Origin: Streptomyces sp. MUM 2J
GTDB lineage: Bacteria; Actinomycetota; Actinomycetes; Streptomycetales; Streptomycetaceae
Length of the DNA: 64,000 nt
Reading direction: 5' to 3'
Assembly: GCF_022414535.1 (NCBI RefSeq)
Contig: NZ_JADWYM010000027.1
Coordinates: 1 to 64,000 of the forward strand
The translations under genes were made by a program, and so were the position numbers. Positions within the stretch are counted from its first letter, which is position 1. Each line of letters begins with the position of its first letter. Positions 59,781-64,000 of the stretch are shown in pieces. A model generated the notes under the pieces. That model had not been told where the DNA came from. It was given only the letters and a program-made list of their open reading frames with translations, and did not search any database.

Positions 59781-59836
59781 GGCGGACACCTCCTGGAGCG
59801 TGCGCGGGGCCGGCCGGTGCGGCCGGCCCCGCCGGG

Positions 59837-60739
59837 TCATGCGTGGGGTACCACGGCCACCGGGCAGCCGACGTGGTGGATGGCGGCGTGGGTGACCGGA
59901 CCGGTCCGCGGGCCCACGGGCCGCTCGGAGACACGGCGGCCGACGACGAGGAGGCTCGCGCCGGTCGCGGCCCGCACCAGCGCGGTGCCGGGCCTCTCCT
60001 TCACGACCGTCTCCGTGACCGGGACGTCCGGGTACTTGTCCCGCCACGGGCTCAGGACCGCGGAGAGGAACCCGAGCCACTCCTCGGCCCGGTCGGGCTC
60101 GTCCACCAGGGCGATGTCGCCCTGGCCGAGACCCAGAGGCCCGGGGGCCCGCCAGGCGTGCACGGCGCGCAGGGCCGCCCCACGCTGCCGGGCCGCCTCG
60201 AAGGCGAACTCGACGACCTCGTCGCAGGGCCGCGTGAGGTCGATGCCGAGCACGACGTCCCGGTAGCCGGTGTGCAGCGAGGGGCTGCCGTCGCCCGCCG
60301 GAAGATGCTCGTCGGCCGCCTCCTCGCCGGCGCGGACGAGGACGACGGGGCCGAGGGCCCGTGCGACGACACCGAGGGCGACCGATCCGACGAGGAACCC
60401 GGTGAAGCCGCTCAGCCCGCGTGAGCCGAGCACCAGCAGTTCGGCCTGCTCGGCCGCCTTGGCCAGGGCCTCGGTCGCGGGACCCGGCACCTGATCGTCG
60501 GAGAGCCGGACATCGGGGCAGGCCGCGCGGACCGCTTCCTCGGCCTCGCGCAGGCAGCGCCGTGCCAGGTGCCGTTGTACGGCGTCGCCGGGCTCGCCGT
60601 CCCGCTGCTCGGGGTGCCAGTTCCAGACGTGCAGCAGGTGGAGCGGCCGGTCGCGGCGTACGGCCTCGCGGGCCGCCCACTGCGCGGCGGTCAGACTTTC
60701 GGCGGATCCGTCGATTCCGGCGACAACGGGCTGCACCAT
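59837..60739 (-). CDS. Tandem universal stress protein 2
   Basis: A 300-residue two-domain Usp, paralogue of the preceding gene with nearly the same length and domain borders. The ATP site of domain 1 is GSRGLSGFTGFLVGSVALGV, a full match to G-x2-G-x9-G-S. Domain 2 ends GPVTHAAIHHVGCPVAVVPH, as in the neighbour. ATG 60739 follows AGGAGG. It lies 57 bp upstream of Usp 1 on the same strand and likely shares a transcript. Similar repeats between paralogues suggest tandem duplication. Confidence 0.92.
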   Translation of the reverse strand: MVQPVVAGIDGSAESLTAAQWAAREAVRRDRPLHLLHVWNWHPEQRDGEPGDAVQRHLARRCLREAEEAVRAACPDVRLSDDQVPGPATEALAKAAEQAELLVLGSRGLSGFTGFLVGSVALGVVARALGPVVLVRAGEEAADEHLPAGDGSPSLHTGYRDVVLGIDLTRPCDEVVEFAFEAARQRGAALRAVHAWRAPGPLGLGQGDIALVDEPDRAEEWLGFLSAVLSPWRDKYPDVPVTETVVKERPGTALVRAATGASLLVVGRRVSERPVGPRTGPVTHAAIHHVGCPVAVVPHA

Positions 60740-60953
60740 GACGCACACCTCCTGAAAGCTCGGTCGGCTTCCGCTTTCCACCCTCCGGCAGCCGGACCGG
60801 GGCGAGGAGGGGCCATGGGGCCCGGCCCTCGGCCATCCGGCCCTTGATGCCGCGCCGGTCCGCCGGCGGTGGTCCCGGGGCGTCGCCGTCCACCCCGCGA
60901 CCGCTTCCCCGGCTCAGGCGGCTCATCCCCGCGGTCCCCGGCGCCACCCGCGC

Positions 60954-61826
60954 TCATGGCTCCTGCGGGATCACCGCCACCGGTGCCTCGGCGTGGTGCA
61001 GCAGGGTGTGGGCCACCCGGCCGAGCCGGGGTCCGAGAGCGCCCGGCCGACGGTGGGCGCCGACCACGACGAGGTCGGCGGCGGCCGACCGCTGCACCAG
61101 CACCTTGCGGGCCGGCCCCTGCACGGCCGTACGGCGTACCCGTACCCCGGGGTGTTCGGCGGCCACGGGGCCGAGCAGGTCGTCCAGCCGCGCACGGGCC
61201 TCCTCCTCGTGGGGGCGGTCGGGCGCCCCGGCGGGGCGCCCGTGGTCGCCGCCGTCACGGGCCGGACGACGCCAGGCCCGGACCGCGTCGAGTTCGCACC
61301 CCCGGGCCTCGGCCTCCCGGAAGGCGAACCGCACCGCCGCACCGCCGCCGGCGGGCTCCCCGGCGCCGAGGAGGATCCGGTCGTGGCGGCCGGCCAGTCC
61401 GGCCGGGTCGCCCCGCACCACGACCACCGGGCAGCGCGCGCGGGAGGCGACCGCGAGACCGACCGAGCCGAGCAGCAGTCCGGCCGCCTCGCCGAGCCCC
61501 CGCGCGCCGGTGACGAGAGCCGAGGCGTGGTCGCCCGCGGAGAGGAGCGCGTCCACGGGGTCGGCCGGGACGACGTCGGTGGACACGTCCACCGACGGGT
61601 TGCGCCTGCGGGCGCGCTCCGCCGCGAGGGCGACGATCCGGTCGGCCCGCCCGTGCCGCGCCGGGTCCGCCGTCCGGGTGACACGCGTGTGGTGCGCGTC
61701 GTGGGTGCCGTGGACCAGGCGCAGCGGTGCGCCGTGCCGGGCGGCCTCGTCGACCGCCCAGTCGACGGCCGTCAGGCTGCCGGGCGATCCGTCGACGCCC
61801 ACGACGAGGGGAAGTATCGTCGTCAT
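60954..61826 (-). CDS. Tandem universal stress protein 3
   Basis: A 290-residue two-domain Usp, more diverged than its two neighbours. Domain 1 has GARGLGEAAGLLLGSVGLAVA as the ATP motif; domain 2 has VVVGAHRRPGALGPRLGRVAHTLLHHAEAPVAVIPQ. The ATG at 61826 is preferred; GTG 61835 three codons earlier overlaps the GGAGG. A 214-bp gap separates it from Usp 2, so it may have its own promoter. It is divergent from the hydrogenase maturation genes. Confidence 0.9.
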   Translation of the reverse strand: MTTILPLVVGVDGSPGSLTAVDWAVDEAARHGAPLRLVHGTHDAHHTRVTRTADPARHGRADRIVALAAERARRRNPSVDVSTDVVPADPVDALLSAGDHASALVTGARGLGEAAGLLLGSVGLAVASRARCPVVVVRGDPAGLAGRHDRILLGAGEPAGGGAAVRFAFREAEARGCELDAVRAWRRPARDGGDHGRPAGAPDRPHEEEARARLDDLLGPVAAEHPGVRVRRTAVQGPARKVLVQRSAAADLVVVGAHRRPGALGPRLGRVAHTLLHHAEAPVAVIPQEP

Positions 61827-62010
61827 CGTTCCCACCGCCTCCGGCCGGGCGGCGCCCCCGGCCGGTTCCCACCGTCGTCGGTGCGGCAGCGGACGGGAAG
61901 GGCGGTTCGGCCCCCGCCGGGGCCCAACGGCCCCTCCTCCGGCCGGTGCGTCCGGCCGAGGATGACCGGGTGGCCGCTGTGGCCGTCAGCCGGAACGAGG
62001 GAGCGGAAAG

Positions 62011-62520
62011 ATGTCCGTGGCCTCCCGGATCGTCGTCATCGGGGTCGGCAACGAGTTCCGTCACGACGACGGCGTGGGCTGGGCCGTGATCGCGTGCCTG
62101 CGGGAGCGGGCGCGCCACAGGCCCCTGCCGCCCGGAACCGCCCTGGAGACCTGCGACGGAGACCCGGGTCGGCTGCTCGCGCTGTGGGAGAGCGCCGCCC
62201 TGGCCGTCGTCGTCGACGCCGCGCAGTCGGACCCGCCGCGTCCCGGCCGGGTCCACCGCCTGGCTCTGGACGGCACGCCGCCCGGCCCCACGGCCACCAG
62301 CTCGCACGGGCTGGGCCTGGGCGAGGCCGTCGAGCTGTCCCGGGTCCTGGGCCGGCTGCCGGGCCGGCTCGTGGTGTACGCGGTGGAGGGCGCCAGCCAT
62401 GCGCTGGGCCGAGGCCTGTCGGCGCCGGTCGCGGCCTGCGTCGAGACGGTGGCCGACGCCGTCGAGGCGGACGTGGCGGGGCAGGTGACGGGGCACGCGA
62501 CGGGCGGGGGGCGGCCATGA
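62011..62520 (+). CDS. Hydrogenase maturation protease
   Basis: A 169-residue HyaD/HycI-type endopeptidase that removes the C-terminal tail of a [NiFe]-hydrogenase large subunit after nickel insertion. The N-terminal motif GVGNEFRHDDGVGWAV with Asp20, the strand VVVDAAQSD and His in SSHGLGLGEAVEL supply the expected nickel-sensing residues. ATG 62011 follows GGAGCGGAAAG. It overlaps hypF by four bases (ATGA). The hydrogenase itself should lie outside the window, most likely to the right. Confidence 0.9.
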   Translation: MSVASRIVVIGVGNEFRHDDGVGWAVIACLRERARHRPLPPGTALETCDGDPGRLLALWESAALAVVVDAAQSDPPRPGRVHRLALDGTPPGPTATSSHGLGLGEAVELSRVLGRLPGRLVVYAVEGASHALGRGLSAPVAACVETVADAVEADVAGQVTGHATGGGRP

Positions 62521-64000
62521 GCGAGCGTCGCACCCAGCGCATCGAGGTCTTCGGCCGGGTCCAGGGCGTGGGCTTCCGCCCCTATGTCCACCGGACGGCG
62601 ACCGAGCTCGGCCTCGACGGATGGGTGTGCAACGTGGACGGCCATGTCGAGCTGACCGCGTCGGGACGTCCGGGCGACCTGCGCGAACTGGTGGCCCGGC
62701 TGCGCGGGAAGGCACCGCCGCTGGCCGCGGTGCGCCGCGTCGAGGTGCGTGACGTCCCGCGCGAGGCGGCCCCCGCGGGCGCGGGTTTCGCGGTGGTCGC
62801 GAGCCGGGAGGCCCCGGCGGCGGCGCCGCGCGAGGTCCCGCCGGACGCGGCGATCTGCGCGGCGTGCCTGCACGAGCTGTTCGACCCGGCGGACCGGCGC
62901 CACCGGTACCCGTTCATCACCTGCTCCGACTGCGGACCGAGGGCCAGCGTCATCGAGGACCTGCCCTACGACCGCGCGCGCACCACGATGCGCCGGTTCC
63001 CGCTGTGCCCCGCGTGCGCGGCCGAGTACGCCGACCCGGCGGACCGGCGCTTCCACGCGGAGCCGCTCGCCTGCCCGGCGTGCGGTCCCCGGCTGGCCTG
63101 GGAGGACAGGACCGGCGAGGCGGCGCTGCGGGCGGCGGCGCGGACGGTCGCGGGCGGCGGCGTCGTCGCTGTGAAGGGACTCGGCGGCTACCAGCTGGTG
63201 TGCGACGCCACCGACGCGGCGGCGGTGGCCGAGCTGAGACGGCGCAAACGCCGCCCCGCCAAGCCGTTCGCGGTCATGGTGGGCGACCTGGCCGCGGTGC
63301 GGCGGCTGGCGCACGCCGGCCGCACGGAGACGGTCGTCCTCGGCTCGCCGCAGCGGCCCGTCGTGCTGCTCCGCGCCCGCCGTCACGGGGAGCGCCTCGC
63401 CCCTTTGGTGCATCCCGGCACGGACCGGGTGGGGCTCTTCCTGCCGACCACCGGACTGCACCACCTGCTGCTGTCCGAACTCGCCCGGCCCCTGGTGGTG
63501 ACCAGTGGCAACCTCGCCGACGAGCCCCTCGCCACCGAGGACGCCGACGCCCGCCGGTCGCTCGGGACGGTCGCGGACGGCTTCCTCACGCACGACCGGC
63601 CCGTCCACGCCCGCTACGACGACTCCGTCGTGCAGGTCGTGCAGCGGGGTGTGCACGTGCTGCGGCGGGCGCGCGGCTACGCCCCGGCGCCGCTGACGCT
63701 GCCGGTGCCCGCCCGGCAGTCCGTGGTGGGGGCCGGCGCCCAGCTCAAGCATTCCTTCGCGCTGGCGGAGCGGGGGCGGGCGCACGTCGGGGCGCACACC
63801 GGGGACCTGGCGGACGCGGCGACGCACGACGCCTTCGAGGCCGGCTACGCCGATCTGACCCGTCTGACCGGCATCGTGCCGCGCGCCGTCGCCCACGACC
63901 TGCATCCCGGGTACCTGTCGACGCAGTGGGCGCGCAGCGGGCGCTTCGCCCGTCGGATCCCCGTCCAGCACCATCACGCGCACGTGGCGGCTGTCGCCGC
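62517..64000 (+). CDS. hypF: Carbamoyltransferase HypF (3' end beyond window)
   Basis: The first 494 codons of HypF, which makes the CN ligands of the [NiFe]-hydrogenase active site by carbamoyl transfer to HypE. In order: an acylphosphatase domain (RIEVFGRVQGVGFRPYVHR, residues about 8-95), two zinc-finger pairs (CAACLHELF, CSDCG, CPACAAEYA, CPACG, residues about 120-185), a YrdC-like domain (VAVKGLGGYQLVCDATD to RRPAKPFAVMV, about 205-380), and the start of the Kae1-like domain with GAGAQLKHSFAL and QHHHAHVAA near the window edge. ATG 62517 is coupled to the protease gene. The frame is open to the last base. Confidence 0.95.
   Translation, partial: MSERRTQRIEVFGRVQGVGFRPYVHRTATELGLDGWVCNVDGHVELTASGRPGDLRELVARLRGKAPPLAAVRRVEVRDVPREAAPAGAGFAVVASREAPAAAPREVPPDAAICAACLHELFDPADRRHRYPFITCSDCGPRASVIEDLPYDRARTTMRRFPLCPACAAEYADPADRRFHAEPLACPACGPRLAWEDRTGEAALRAAARTVAGGGVVAVKGLGGYQLVCDATDAAAVAELRRRKRRPAKPFAVMVGDLAAVRRLAHAGRTETVVLGSPQRPVVLLRARRHGERLAPLVHPGTDRVGLFLPTTGLHHLLLSELARPLVVTSGNLADEPLATEDADARRSLGTVADGFLTHDRPVHARYDDSVVQVVQRGVHVLRRARGYAPAPLTLPVPARQSVVGAGAQLKHSFALAERGRAHVGAHTGDLADAATHDAFEAGYADLTRLTGIVPRAVAHDLHPGYLSTQWARSGRFARRIPVQHHHAHVAAVA

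Overview
The window is about 72% G+C, its genes show strong G/C bias at the third codon position, many start at GTG or TTG, stop/start overlaps (ATGA, GTGA) are common, and one gene carries the rare leucine codon TTA. With the DauR-like, ROK, PucR and STAS regulators, orphan P450s and a DmdR/IdeR-type iron box, this points to a Streptomyces (or close actinomycete) chromosome. No rRNA, tRNA, CRISPR array, transposase or phage gene was recognised. All calls come from reading the sequence; family names are by motif recognition, not by search.

Layout. 1-13.4 kb holds small metabolic and regulatory units: a P450/ferredoxin pair, a deazaflavin-type oxidoreductase, a DUF4235 protein, a PPOX-fold protein, a PucR regulator, a STAS protein, a PHP phosphoesterase, an SDR behind a MerR-type promoter, and a ROK regulator. 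11.7-18.6 kb is a PucR-type regulator divergent from a complete five-gene branched-chain-amino-acid-type ABC transporter (livKHMGF order). 18.9-29.3 kb carries an FBP zinc protein, an exporter-like membrane protein, a lactonase-fold lipoprotein, an iron-box-controlled DUF2470 gene, a TetR/CYP102-like P450 pair, a PIG-L deacetylase and a proline iminopeptidase. 29.8-32.7 kb is lutABC (lactate oxidation). 33.1-35.3 kb is a MoxR/VWA pair. 35.4-41.5 kb has a threonine dehydratase with a short DauR-like regulator, a flavodoxin-like protein, a PEBP protein, a phosphoribosyltransferase, a small hydrolase and a TTA-containing cation/proton antiporter.

The most interesting part is 41.8-58.8 kb. Two adjacent P-loop ATPases run toward an uncharacterised 324-residue protein and a 1,224-residue FxsT-type protein (ParA-like, TIR-like, NB-ARC and TPR parts). 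Next come a 70-residue FxsA-like peptide and, divergently, an FxsB-type radical SAM/SPASM enzyme, an HExxH protein of the peptide beta-hydroxylase type, an alpha/beta hydrolase, and a 1,623-residue caspase/NTPase/WD40 protein. This combines a modified-peptide (RiPP) pathway with the architecture of a biological-conflict or signalling system. The candidate precursor does not end in the usual F-x-S-x-x motif, so its product may be new.

58.9-64 kb holds three tandem-domain universal stress proteins and then a hydrogenase maturation protease and the start of hypF, suggesting a [NiFe]-hydrogenase and dormancy or hypoxia island continuing to the right. The phosphoribosyltransferase and small hydrolase near 38-39.5 kb are gene types that often accompany such islands.
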